Source of the DNA: Saccoglossus kowalevskii
Taxonomy: Eukaryota > Hemichordata > Enteropneusta > Harrimaniidae
Direction: 5' to 3'
Length of the DNA: 14,018 nt
Assembly (NCBI RefSeq): GCF_000003605.2
Contig: NW_003145828.1
Span: forward strand, 2,303 to 16,320
The position numbers and the translations under genes were made by a program. Of the stretch, positions 1 to 9,625 are shown piece after piece. Position 1 is the stretch's first letter, and each line of letters starts with the position of its first letter. The notes beneath the pieces are model-generated. The model was not told where the DNA came from. It was given only the letters and a program-made list of their open reading frames with translations, and did not search any database.

Positions 1-745
1 ACCCTCCCACTTTAATCTCCGATTTAATGATTCCCAATAACAGATATTAGCTATAATGGCAAATTGAATAAAAGAACTACAGAGTTCGTGGCTCAGCACA
101 GGAAAAATGCATGTAATTTATCAATATGAGTAGGGACGAGAGAACCAAACAGAACACGCAAACCCACTGTTTGTAAATATAAGATCTACTTGGCTAATTA
201 GATTCAGGAATGTAAGCACACAACTGAGATGTATCAATACGCTAATTCCAATGTTTGCATTACGTGATAGTTAACAGTCTACATTTACAGACTGACATAT
301 CAATCGTAAAGGGCCATTATAAGCACACAATCTACCGCGCTAAGTGCACTGCGACTGCTCAAAGAAATCGGGCGTGACCTCGGTGTGTTTACAGATTACC
401 CAGATATGATACCGAGGGCGGTATTCAAGAGTTTAAAGTCAACCTCTAACCTAATATTTCCAACTTTACATTGAATATGAACAGAGAAAACATTGCCTTC
501 TGTATATTGTACAGTTTACAGAAAAATACTGGTGGTCCACAGAGTAAACAATATAACTTTCTCCTTTTTTTCTCAGATATTTTTTATTGATAGCAGAAGA
601 TCTTATGTGGAAGCGGATGGGTACCTGAAATTACTCCAGTATCATCTGTCCAATTTGCATAATCTAGTGTTCAAAATACTGAAAAAATACCAAATACACA
701 CAAAAGAGCCCTTCATAATTATTTGGATCTGATTTCAATTATTAA
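1..745. other. No supported gene; AT-rich sequence
   Basis: No coding exon is supported here. Open frames are short, AT-driven and show no recognisable domain, signal peptide or cysteine pattern. The segment lies upstream of the duplicated units and shows no obvious match to them by eye. Confidence 0.5.
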
Positions 746-1024
746 TTATTCCACGGAATTGAAAATATCATTAAATAACTCTCTCATAATTTGAAGTAAT
801 CGATTAATCCAACATTTGAGAGCAGGAACGCCATCTGGACCAGACACTTTGCCGTTTTTAAGTGAAGTAATTGTTGCTGTCACGATTTCGTCGTCTACAA
901 TATACGCATTTACTAGTATATTGTCATTAATTGATTCGTCATTCATTAAGTTGTTCTCAAATATGTTATACAACGTTTGGTTCCCACCTGGACAAATTTG
1001 ATATAACGTCGGAAAGAACTCCAT
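746..1024 (-). mobile_element. Decayed non-LTR retrotransposon reverse-transcriptase fragment
   Basis: The translated minus strand contains ITSLKNGKVSGPDGVPAL, followed about 20 residues later by ELFNDIFNS. This is the layout of the N-terminal part of non-LTR (LINE, jockey/RTE/CR1-like) reverse transcriptases: a 'LKNGKxxGPDGIP' block, then 'LFNxIFxSGxxPxxW'. The frame stops right after FNSVE, where intact elements continue with the FP..W motif and the palm domain carrying the catalytic aspartates; none of that is seen downstream. The frame is open a little further upstream, to about 1063. The piece is a short, 5'- and 3'-truncated relic with no visible catalytic residues and cannot encode an active enzyme. 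The LINE subclass cannot be told from so little sequence. The homology call rests on the motif wording alone. Confidence 0.72.
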
Positions 1025-1063
1025 CCAACATGTACTTGCTATTGGCGGTATGCTAGCAGAAGC

Positions 1064-2250
1064 TTATACTGAATCAGGAATTCATAAGATTGTGCTTTCC
1101 TAAATTTATTTATTTATACATATTGTGTTTTGCTCTATGACTTGAGACACTGCACCAAAGCACTCCATACCTACTTCAGCCCACTTCAAAGTTACGTAAT
1201 AAATTGCCATTTCAATATTTAGCCCAATATTTTTTTTAGAATTTATGTATTGTTTCACTGAATTCCTCTGAAATGATAAATTGTTTTTCCACTGCTGTGT
1301 CAAGACTATCTTTTCCATTCGCTCACCCTTCACTATTTTTTTTTACTTTTCTACAACCACTACATTTTATAGCACTGCTATAAAACTGCGAAGTGGTCTG
1401 ATTCCATCCTGTCCGACACTTGAAAATTAACTATGTACTCAAATAGAGCAGACGACATAATTACGCAGTCCCCAACATTTTCTCTATAGTTTGCGGTTCA
1501 AGTGAACTCTCCATGCATATCGTTAGCAATTCTGAGACGCCCATTAACAATATTAACTGAGCAGGTACAACCGAATGCAAGTAAACCCCTACCAAACCTA
1601 TTAGAAATCTTTTCTTATTGGAATCACCGATTGGAATAATTTCTGCATTGGTATAGTTTGTCTTTAGCCTAGTTAGTCATGTTCTGTCAATAATATCATT
1701 TCCATTACTTTCATGTCTATACACATTCAGGAGAAACGTAAACTCCACGTGGAAAAACAAAAAAGTTCGATTTTAGTAGCAGGAAAACTGCGTCGTTTAT
1801 ATGCGAATTCAACACCTGTACACCGGGCATAATATCTTCCGATACGCCAATAGACATCCCACTATTGATCCATCATGTCTTGCTCTAATATTCAACAACA
1901 CTTGAAAATTGGTAAAATATTCACTGATATCAACATTGTCTTCTCTTAATGAATACTTTTAATTAGTTTTACTGGTAAAATAATACCAACAAATTTGTAA
2001 TAACATTTTTTTTCAAATGCACCTTTTCACCTTATGACAAACCATATGGCCCGATTTAATACCAGCAGTTTGCAATACAATTAGGTTTACGGTATGCACA
2101 GCGCACGTCTAGACTTATAGTACCCCCAATATACAGTAGGCTCATAAATTACTTCAAATCTGACATTACTCAGTTTAACTAACATTTGACTGAACTTTTT
2201 TTTCGGCTTAGTTTACACCATAGCTACATGAGTGGCTAATACATCATAGT
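1064..2250. other. No supported gene; AT-rich sequence
   Basis: No coding potential is recognised. A minus-strand frame of about 75 codons (1106-1333) is Lys/Asn/Ile-rich, as expected of AT-rich noncoding DNA; it could be more debris from the neighbouring retroelement, but nothing in it shows this. Confidence 0.45.
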
Positions 2251-2258
2251 ACAAGGAT

Positions 2259-2351
2259 TCCCCAAATTTTCGACCTTTTATTTGTGTTAGGCTATTATAA
2301 AATAGTGGTAAAAGTTGACATGTATTGTTTCAAGTGTTTCAAATTTGGGGA
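2259..2351. repeat. Short inverted repeat, 11-bp arms
   Basis: The arm TCCCCAAATTT at 2259-2269 is exactly complementary to AAATTTGGGGA at 2341-2351, with about 71 bp between. The arms could be the ends of a small MITE-like insertion or chance. No target-site duplication is evident beyond one or two flanking bases. Confidence 0.3.
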
Positions 2352-3748
2352 TTACTATGACTATCTGACACGTGTTACCAACAATCCAATACCGTTGTTA
2401 CTAGATGTAATGCTGGAGCCAAATGAATCGGTCCACAACTGTTAAAACATAAATGTTAGTTATTTTTTTCTTCATTATAACGACAGTGTGGTGAGCTTGT
2501 GTACTTTTTTACAGTGCTAAAATAGATGGTTTACCCAAAGCTTTCAACGGTTCGAATGTTTAATTAGTTTCCTGAAAATGGAATTCACTATTCTTTCTGA
2601 ATAAAATGATACTAAAACTTATTGAGTTTCAAATTATTTAACAGTCAGTGAATGAGCTAAAACATAGCAGTATGAGTGTCCGAAAATTAGTCAATGTGTT
2701 TATATTGCGTATACATTTTCCAATTTTTTCACTATATTCGTTGTGTCCACTCATATAAGCTAGTCTTCCAGGGTGATACTTAATAAACGACGTTTGTATA
2801 CAAGCATACAAACGGATTTCGGATACCCGTACATTAAATCGTTGGTGGAACCAAATTAACACACACACGACAATACTGCCTAAAGTTGTTACATGGATTA
2901 ACTTACTTTCTCGGTAGAACTGATAAAAGAAAGCAAGAATAATGTTACCTATATTTTTGAACGACCTATATGTGGCATATATTTATTCTCAAACCACTAT
3001 TTCGATTATTTATGCGACTATAAGTCAAGGTTGTACGTTTATATAGTTTACATGTATATGTATAGGTAATGTGGGAATACCACAGTTGGATTCGGCATCT
3101 TTTAAATGCACTCCAAGCGTAACTGTGGCGTTCACAGTCAAACACTTACAATAACAAGCTCCGATTACCAAAGTAAATCACACAACAACGCTGAAATATT
3201 TACACACACTTGTATGTCTTGTCTCGTAACAATTCATTGTATTCGATGTGACTCGCTTTTTCAATTCAACACAGCGTTCCGTGGCACATGTATTTGATCG
3301 TGGATGCCTGGTCAAGCCATTTTCAATGTGATTGCGTGGGTCTGGTTTTCTCGACGAGCACAGGTTCGAATGACTTTACAATATTTGTTTTCACGTCTAA
3401 ACACGGTTTTCTCAGATAGATAACCTTTCATTTTCTATCACGACTTTGACACAGCTTTTTTGCTGTTTTAGACCAGTAGCAATTCTCATTAAAAGACCTA
3501 GAGAGGAGCAAACCCTCATAAGCAACATTCTATATTTTATTGGTTCCAAACAGCTATTCTTCCAGAAACAAATATGGTTGTGGAGGAAATATTTGGTTAG
3601 CTGAGCAGTAGTTTTCAAGATAACCAATACAATATTGAGCTAAGCCACTAATATTGTATCATAACGTTATTCATTGGTATGTATTATTATCATTAATTAT
3701 GTGTTTTCTGAATTAGACATATTATTTGTTCGAATCAAATAAACCCTA
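2352..3748. other. No supported gene; AT-rich sequence
   Basis: Nothing recognisable was found. Short frames at 2638-2868 (minus), 3106-3297 (plus) and 3412-3627 (minus) contain scattered cysteines but no spacing like that of the eight-cysteine domains further on, and no convincing splice sites or signal peptide. Confidence 0.45.
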
Positions 3749-3770
3749 TAATATAATAATAATAATAATT
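3749..3770. repeat. (AAT)n microsatellite
   Basis: A run of about six ATA/AAT trinucleotide units in AT-rich sequence. It is a simple repeat with no apparent function. Confidence 0.85.
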
Positions 3771-4017
3771 TCACTGATGACTTCCATCACAGATGAAAAT
3801 ATAAAAAAAACATATCACATAACAAAAAGTCGTGTCAAAAAAACAAACCAGGAAAAGTGCAATTTTGACATATAATTGAATAAATATGCTCTACTATCTT
3901 TTAGCTATGTAATGTTTGTTCTACATATATTTGACTGTCGTCGAATTGCTCTTGCCCGGCCGCTATCGTTAATTAACAGGTCATTTTGAAGGCTTGGTCG
4001 CAACTCGGACTTTCACC

Positions 4018-4040
4018 AGACCGAGACCGAGACCGAGACC
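4018..4040. repeat. Short AGACCG hexanucleotide tandem repeat
   Basis: Nearly four perfect copies of AGACCG. The surroundings (about 3950-4070) are richer in GC and CpG than the flanks. The repeat sits about 300 bp left of the first duplicated unit. Confidence 0.8.
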
Positions 4041-4439
4041 CAAATCTGTCCGCCTTACTCAAAATACCGGCTTGACTTGTCTAAATTTTTTCTAAGTATG
4101 CATTTTATTTGGAATCGGTCATTTTCTTCGCTCGTCTGTTTGACAACTCGGGACTCGAATTGTTTTTTTTTTCAAATCATCAAATATGTGAATTAGTAAC
4201 TATACTGAATAATTGATGCAGAAATTCTGCTCATCTGATCATCGACCTGCTGTTCATCACCAAGAAGGAGGTACATGGAATACGCATGCAACAAAGTACG
4301 CCGTTAACAATTGTAGAACGTTTGATGTTTACTGAACAATGGCATATACTGTAATACTTTCGCAAGGCGTAATCACATATTGGTGTCCAGAGACCCAAAT
4401 TACAAATTAAAAGAAGGTTATAAATACAATTTGTAATCT

Positions 4440-4970
4440 AAAGCTGTCATTCGTTTAAAACGTGAACACGTATTGTCAATCCATCCAACTTCCGATCAAG
4501 AACATTTTGAATCACACCGGAGCGTCCATCCCCACAAATAGAATTAGCTTCTTGGAAGTCAGACTTGCAAGGTGTAATTTGACCTCGATTAGTAAGACTC
4601 ATCGTGTGGTTTGTATGATACTTTGCCAATCTGATTGTAAGTGTTACATTAAACTTATAGAGAGGTGTGTGGCGGCTGCCACAACAGGATAGCAAGTGTT
4701 TTTTCGTAACATCTGGCATCACTTCTTTGTTGGTTCCCAGGAGGTCATTGTATGGGTCTGTGAAATGACTGTGTTGTGTTTGTACATTTTGTTTTCTCGG
4801 GAATGTAAATGTGCCGTTAGATGTTATTTAAAATCGCTTATTGACTTTGAGTGTTGGTATTCTCTATTTTCTACTGTTTCGTCGGATTCCAATGAACCTA
4901 AATACTTCGTGCTATTAAAATTTCATCTATTTCCCCTATGCTCGTACAGAGATGTTTTTGCATTCATGTG
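4440..4970 (+). other. Duplicated region convergent to the gene; possible 3' end of a plus-strand transcript
   Basis: This block is strongly similar to about 10815-11362. Plus-strand frames are open in both copies and share patterns such as ILNxT and CMIL..xC[KE]CYI[KE]LI..CVA, but copy 1 stops at 4690-4692 while copy 2 runs on to 11188. The minus strand is also partly open in copy 1 (4447-4722). In the best-aligned 27 codons the differences fall about 7, 4 and 7 at codon positions 1, 2 and 3, which gives no third-position excess, so coding on either strand is not supported. A plus-strand AATAAA ends the block in both units, which makes a convergent transcript or UTR possible. Confidence 0.35.
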
Positions 4971-4976
4971 AATAAA
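4971..4976 (+). terminator. Plus-strand polyadenylation signal AATAAA, unit 1
   Basis: AATAAA on the plus strand, with a counterpart at 11363-11368 in unit 2. It faces the minus-strand signal at 4989-4994 only about 13 bp away. AATAAA is frequent by chance in AT-rich DNA, so the retained position is the main support. Confidence 0.35.
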
Positions 4977-4988
4977 ACTTACAGAAAT

Positions 4989-4994
4989 TTTAAT
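4989..4994 (-). terminator. Polyadenylation signal ATTAAA for the broken gene copy
   Basis: The minus strand reads ATTAAA about 85 bp past the stop codon in exon 4, the commonest variant of AATAAA. The intact copy has AATAAA at the equivalent place (11403-11408), so this may be a weakened signal. Confidence 0.5.
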
Positions 4995-5078
4995 TTCATT
5001 CATATTGCGATCAATGATACATAAATAGTTACATTGTAGATACACAATATGGGGTGTGATGTGCCGCTGTCGTCTGCT

Positions 5079-6273
5079 TTAGGTTCCTGCAGAGAGAACG
5101 TAGTATTATGCTAATAGCTTTGCGTTGTATTAATCATTTAAAATTGACCACTCCCGGAACTCAGCTCAATAGCTCGCATATATATGATAATATGCGCATA
5201 ATTTGCTGATAGTCAATATCCACACTCGGTACAAGAATTGTTGGTGATCCTTCAAAGCCACATAACAGACATGAAGGAAACTGTGTCAGCTGTGAGTTCA
5301 TATTGTAAGATATACTTCTGTAGCTTTACAATTAATATTACTCACTTGGCACACAGCAAATTGTATATTGTCCACAGTCCTCATTACATTCGGGAATATG
5401 GGACTGCATCTCGTAGCGGTCACAGCCATCATTTCCAGGCCTACAACTTCTCATGCATTTGTCGGTGCACTTATCGCGACTAACAAACTGACCTTTTATG
5501 AAAAACATTAATATAATCAAAGTAAGATAAAATAGTTTAAATACAATAGCGACATATTACTATTACCCATAATCCTCTTCCAGTCATTTCAAATAAAGCA
5601 TCTCAAAACAAAATATATGTACACATTTATAAAATATTAATATTACTCAGATTTGTCATATAACAGATTATTACAAAACAGAAACGACCCCTAAAATGCT
5701 AAAATACAAGACTTAAGAGTCACGTATTGAATAGTCTACTTTTGGTTGATACATTTTCATGTTGTCGGTTTTGGATATGCTTTTTTTTAGGTATAGATGT
5801 ATTTGAATATGTCTTTTCGTGACAAGTGCATTTTTGTTCTCCCTAGATTTCATGTTATATCACTAGTTAGCATAGAGTACTATCACATGCATAGGTACAA
5901 CTTTTATGGTTTAATGCAATTATTCGTGTTTTAATTCACGAACTATGCTAGTATGCCAAGCTGAAAACGGAGTGTTTAAATTAAGTGGTACTTACTACAG
6001 AAAACAAGCCCATTCGGACAATGACAATCTTTCACTGACTCGTAGCATTGGGAAATGGCTACAAGTATAATTAACATACAGTTAGTACAGTCACTATAAT
6101 AACTATTCCAAATACTAAATCCTGCTTAGATTTTGGTATTTGTATATAAATGTTTTTGCTTTTGAAAAAAAAATTCCAAATTATGGAATAATATTTCTAC
6201 TTACACCTTGTTTCGTCAGGCATATCAGATACAATCTCGATAACACTGCAATATTGAAATAAAGTTTGAACAT
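5079..6273 (-). pseudogene. Broken copy of the secreted double eight-cysteine protein gene
   Basis: Exons by alignment to the intact copy: exon 1 6205-6273, exon 2 5996-6058, exon 3 5346-5492, exon 4 5079-5086, with introns of 146, 503 and 259 bp. Exon 1 encodes a 23-residue leader starting MFKLYFN, but Ser-Arg sits in the hydrophobic core where the intact copy has Leu-Ala, which should weaken secretion. Exon 2 is 52 bp shorter than its partner (junction 6045/6046): the first four cysteines are gone and the frame shifts into a TGA at 6032-6034 after eight residues of the exon. The first Cys of its closing pair is also Phe in the original frame. Exon 3 is fully open and keeps all eight cysteines, and exon 4 ends the frame with Arg-Thr and a stop. 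All splice sites fit the consensus. Exon 1 also has an earlier possible donor (AAG|GTGTAA) that would join exon 3 in frame and give a one-domain product of about 73 residues, so the locus may not be wholly dead. Confidence 0.8.
5346..5492 (-). other. Exon 3 of copy 1: intact eight-cysteine domain
   Basis: The reading frame is open through the exon, which enters in phase 1 after a TTTTTCATAAAAG acceptor and leaves in phase 1 at A|GTGAGT. Cysteine spacing is C-x3-C-x3-C-x6-C-x11-C-x3-C-x5-CC, identical to the intact paralogue. Twelve of 41 residues from the first cysteine onward differ from that paralogue, several to Arg or Lys, so this domain is much less acidic. If intron 3 is retained, the frame ends two codons later as Ser-Glu-stop. 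Confidence 0.8.
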
Positions 6274-6317
6274 AACTGCGATATCGTATGGACTTGTCAA
6301 TCTTCTGAAAGTTGGCA

Positions 6318-6354
6318 CTCTGAACAGCATTGTTGAACGGTAGTCGTTTATATA
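6318..6354 (-). promoter_or_regulatory. TATA box and initiator of the broken copy
   Basis: The minus strand reads TATATAAA at 6354-6347, followed by TTCAGAGT with its A at 6321, 33 nt from the first T of the box. This is normal TATA-to-initiator spacing for animal RNA polymerase II core promoters. The predicted 5' UTR is about 48 nt. The equivalent region of the intact gene is clearly homologous but its box reads TATATTTA, so the damaged copy has the better TATA match. Confidence 0.6.
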
Positions 6355-6779
6355 TGTTTATGTCTTGTTAATAAAGCAATGGAAGTGAATAATTAATTAA
6401 TTTAACAGATTGCGATTTTACCGGTAAAACACCATCCGGCTAAGAATATGTGTGCAAAAAATAAATATGTTAAAAATAAAATAAATAATACAAGTTTCCC
6501 TTCAAAAAGTTTAACAAATCTGTTATGCATCCCTTTGTTAGTGTATGTTTTATTGTATTGATGCACGTGTCCGCGTCTGGGAATATATTCTTCAACTTCG
6601 TCAATATCAAGTGTTACAATAAATGCTACACTTGTGACAGAGGTAACAAATCAGAATGTAAAGTATAGAGAAAACATGCCCACACATACTCGGAATTGTA
6701 ATGTCATTTGAATTGTATTTTATACATTTGCTTTCACATTTTTGAGCCGAACATTTGATTTAGGGTGTCATCCCATGCT

Positions 6780-7740
6780 GACAAGCAGTTGCATTATAGG
6801 GGATAGTGTACCTACCTCGCATGTTAACTGAATGCGGCTTTCTTATTTGCAAAACTTACGCATATACTACTGTCAGCAACCTTTACAACCATGAAGATGA
6901 TATATTTCAAAAGTGTAACTAAAATTATTGATGAATAAGCAAAGAATAAAACAGATTAAAGAAATCTTTGAACAAGCTCATGTGTGTTATTGAAGGTCTG
7001 AAGTATTCAGAACAAATTTTGTAACGCATTACACGCATATAGAAGAAAAAGTCAACATTTAATACAAAAACGACATTGGTAAAAATGCATTTGTTAATCA
7101 ATATAATATAAATATAATAAAATCTAACAAAATTTGGAAGGGGCTCCTCCAATCACACCACACACCACGAGACCATGTCCCGCCAGCAGGGAGGGTCAAG
7201 GTCTTGACCTTGATGAGTCAAAGAATTCCTGCTGCGTAGCCGGGATAAGATGGGAGATGGCCAAGGCGATGGCTGCCAAGTCCTGAAATAGTGGCAGAAT
7301 GGATTTCTTGAGCCCGGTGAAACGTGACGCAGAAACAAAGTTAAAAACAAGATGAAGGTTGAAGAAATGGAGAAGTGGTGGGAAAGGAAATTGATTGAAA
7401 ACCAAACGATGCTTAAGGCGTTAATAACTGAGACAAGCATAACAAAGTAATCAATCAGATACGCTACCGGAGGTGTGCAAAAACGACACTAGTTGATCTG
7501 CGAAAACATTGCTGTGATAGGTAAAAAACGAGATGCGATAGGTTGAAAGCATGACAGCCAGAATCCGGATTAGGCCCCAAGCTCAGGCCATTTCACAAAA
7601 TTGATTTCAGCAAACCAAAATTACACCTAAACTCTATATTTAATTCAAACTCCACTATGAATAAACATATTGCAAAAAGAAGAATATTGTTTGGACTAAG
7701 TTAATCTTGACTTGCCAAATAATACTGGTTAAAAATAGGG
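6780..7740. other. Segment of unit 1 without counterpart in unit 2
   Basis: Apart from a short resemblance near 6840-6870, this stretch does not align with unit 2 upstream of the gene. It contains a less AT-rich core (about 7140-7600) with the LINE ORF1-like relic. It is most simply an insertion, or several, into unit 1 after duplication, although loss from unit 2 is equally compatible. Confidence 0.5.
7174..7449 (+). mobile_element. CpG-decayed coding relic, possibly LINE ORF1-like
   Basis: One plus-strand frame runs from an ATG at 7174 to a stop at 7447-7449. It starts MSRQQGGSRS and ends with a charged, helix-prone stretch (EEMEKWWERKLIENQTML) of coiled-coil character, as in the N-terminal part of many LINE ORF1 proteins. 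It is interrupted by five stops: four TGA that each read as CGA before a C-to-T change, and one TAG that reads as CAG. This is the pattern of methylated CpG decay in an old, silenced element. The minus-strand open frames over the same bases (7153-7440) are shadows of it. The family is not recognised. The coding-relic call is moderate and the LINE ORF1 call is weak. Confidence 0.4.
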
Positions 7741-7955
7741 TTAGAACGTTCCTGAATTATTCAAACTAGCTCAATACAGCCTCTCCCTTGTTACAAACGA
7801 CCACGATTGTGACAGTTGTACTGCTTTCACAAATGTTAGCAAACAAAATCACTTAAGTTAAACCCACACAGCATTTCTGGGCAGGCACTAAGTGAGAGAA
7901 ATTTATAAACAGAAGACATACATCTGTTGCATGCCATTAAAGTATATAAATTACA
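7741..7955. repeat. Distal upstream block shared by both units (unit 1 copy)
   Basis: This block matches 13738-13945 (for example AACGTTC.TGAATTATTCAA and a matching AGCTCAATA), with substitutions and small gaps, about 1.4 kb upstream of the broken gene's start site. No open frame is shared. It may be simply the edge of the duplication or a retained distal regulatory region. Confidence 0.7.
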
Positions 7956-9143
7956 TGTTCTCGAATATCATTGTCCCATAAAAAGGCCATTGTATGCACA
8001 ACTGACAACAAGTTGTACACTCATTTATGCACGATGAGAGCATCAATTAATGTTGAATAGATGAAAACTGGTGAAACGTGCTGTTGAAACTATGTGAATG
8101 ACATAGTGACGGACGATATCAACATGGACCCAGTGCTGAAACCATTTAATCAGTCGATGTATATGTATTATGACGATGTGGTTTTATTAAGACTAATTGT
8201 TACCACACATGACCCTCACGTGGAATTTAGATTTGTTTATTTGAGCGTTCCTGGATACAATAATATAGTTGTAATAGGTATCGTAGTCTATCGTCAGCGG
8301 TTATTCCATCAAAAATGAAAAAATGGTTGAGGCTGCAATATTACATGAAATTTTGCTTATCATGCAGGTACACCAGATGTTTTATACATAATTTATATAA
8401 TTATTGTGACTGTAACTCGACTCTTAATTGCACGATCGTAATTCTCTAATGAGTTGACAAAACGTATGGCAAGCTTGATCAGCTAAGCTTGAAAACTCGT
8501 AGTTTATTGCTATTGGTATAATAAATGTTTTTGCAAAAATGTTGAGAAACAGGTGGTGCGATTTTCATTCAGGTATTTCTAAAGCCTACCTAGGTTTAGT
8601 TATTTCCCAGACTTTATTATATATATTTATATTCAATAACATAATGTTATTTACATTGTAGCTGTTAATGTGACCTTATGTTTGAAGAGAATAAACGGTA
8701 TGTATGCAATAAATCTTTCAAAATATGGCCCAAACTCGACAGCCAGGGTTGAATTGCAATATAATCACTACATTTCAGATTTTGATGGAAAGTAAATTAC
8801 CAATAAATCTGAATGTGGAATTAAAAGATTGGCAGTATTTTTGTAAAAGTTTAGTTTCATATAAATACCTGAATAAATCTTCTATCATGGGAGCACAATT
8901 TTGTTCCCATTGGACAATTTTCGGTAAAAATGTTTTGCATCAGTCTTGTTATTAACAAAGTAAGTAGAATCGTTTATAACCAAAATGCATTTGTAGCAAC
9001 TAGGATAACTTTTATTTAAAAACAATCAGTATCATAGACAAAACAATTTTCGACACTGAACCTGTACAGATAATGTAATTTCAGCTCCGTAATCAAAACA
9101 TTATTGAAATTAATTGTTAAAATCGTTTTAAGGAATTGAATTT
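7956..9143. other. No supported gene; spacer between duplication units
   Basis: Only short AT-rich frames are present, at 8094-8318 and 8725-8955 on the plus strand. Neither has a recognisable domain, and neither is repeated elsewhere in the window. Confidence 0.45.
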
Positions 9144-9401
9144 ATGATGAATTACGCCTGTGACATGGAATATTGTAATGATGCTTCTCAAAACGGCAAT
9201 ACCAAATATGAAAGTGATATTCTAAATGATGAACGACTATATTTTATATATATATTTATCGTCAGCAAGAATATTGTCCCTCGCCACCGAACTAAGCTCG
9301 AATATGTACAGAACGGCAGCCATGCATCTAGTAACAGCGATGCATCATTAAGAGTGATCGCACAGCAACGATTGTTGGAGTTTCTTATGAGATCATCGTG
9401 A
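9144..9401 (+). other. Candidate exon, unassigned
   Basis: An 85-codon frame starts at ATGATGAATTAC and ends at a stop overlapping ATC|GTGAGT, a strong donor-like site at about 9399-9404. The last 40 codons (about 9280-9401) are less AT-rich and have a balanced composition (PRHRTKLEYVQ, then IAQQRLLEFLMRSS), unlike the flanking DNA. The middle contains a low-complexity TATATATA run coding for a hydrophobic stretch. No family is recognised, and upstream acceptors are weak. It could be an exon of an unannotated gene or a retroelement scrap. Confidence 0.25.
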
Positions 9402-9625
9402 GTAATCCACCGGTATTCAAAATATTATACAAATCAGACACATTTTGCCTCGAGTTACACAAATGTATAAAATCAAATTTATCAGCTTTACCGCCCTCAT
9501 TCGAATGGATATTAATTTCTTGTAAACGAAAATCAAACATTAATATAAAAATGTTTGTTGTAACATTTCTGGCATAACACTTGTAGTTTTACAGGTGATA
9601 CCACAGAAATGATGAGAAACTACTG

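Larger units (their letters stand above)
4355..7955. repeat. Tandem duplication unit 1 (carries the broken gene copy)
   Basis: This stretch matches 10738-13945 in the same orientation and order. Clear anchors are the plus-strand block around 4440-4700 (10820-11090), the four exons and three introns of the Cys-rich gene, the promoter, and a distal block at 7741-7955 (13738-13945). The two exon-1 starts are 6407 bp apart and the two exon-4 starts 6408 bp apart, so few net indels separate the gene bodies. Between about 6780 and 7740 the units differ: unit 1 contains extra sequence with a LINE-like relic, while unit 2 has an unrelated segment of about 500 bp. Boundaries were judged by eye and may be off by tens of bases. 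Confidence 0.85.

Noticed and set aside
1106-1333. Minus-strand 75-codon frame as a gene or retroelement domain
   Set aside because: Lys/Asn/Ile-rich composition typical of AT-rich noncoding DNA, with no recognisable motif.
4447-4722. Minus-strand 91-codon frame as an extra downstream Cys-rich exon of copy 1
   Set aside because: The matching frame in copy 2 hits a TAG after the shared CCG.RH block, differences fall evenly over codon positions, and it lies beyond the predicted stop and polyadenylation signal of the gene.
5338-5520. Reading the Cys-rich frame of copy 1 as a single-exon 60-residue protein starting in the intron
   Set aside because: Its Met lies upstream of a conserved acceptor (AAAAG) in intron 2. 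Alignment with copy 2 and a signal-peptide exon upstream favour the spliced model.
7153-7440. Two overlapping minus-strand frames (95 and 69 codons) as proteins
   Set aside because: They are free of stops because they lie opposite a decayed plus-strand coding relic; no domain, signal peptide or splice context supports them.
8094-8318. Plus-strand 74-codon frame as a small gene
   Set aside because: No signal peptide, domain or promoter context, and no counterpart in the duplicated units.
8725-8955. Plus-strand 76-codon frame as a small gene
   Set aside because: Despite three cysteines, the spacing matches neither eight-cysteine domain, and no splice or promoter evidence was found.
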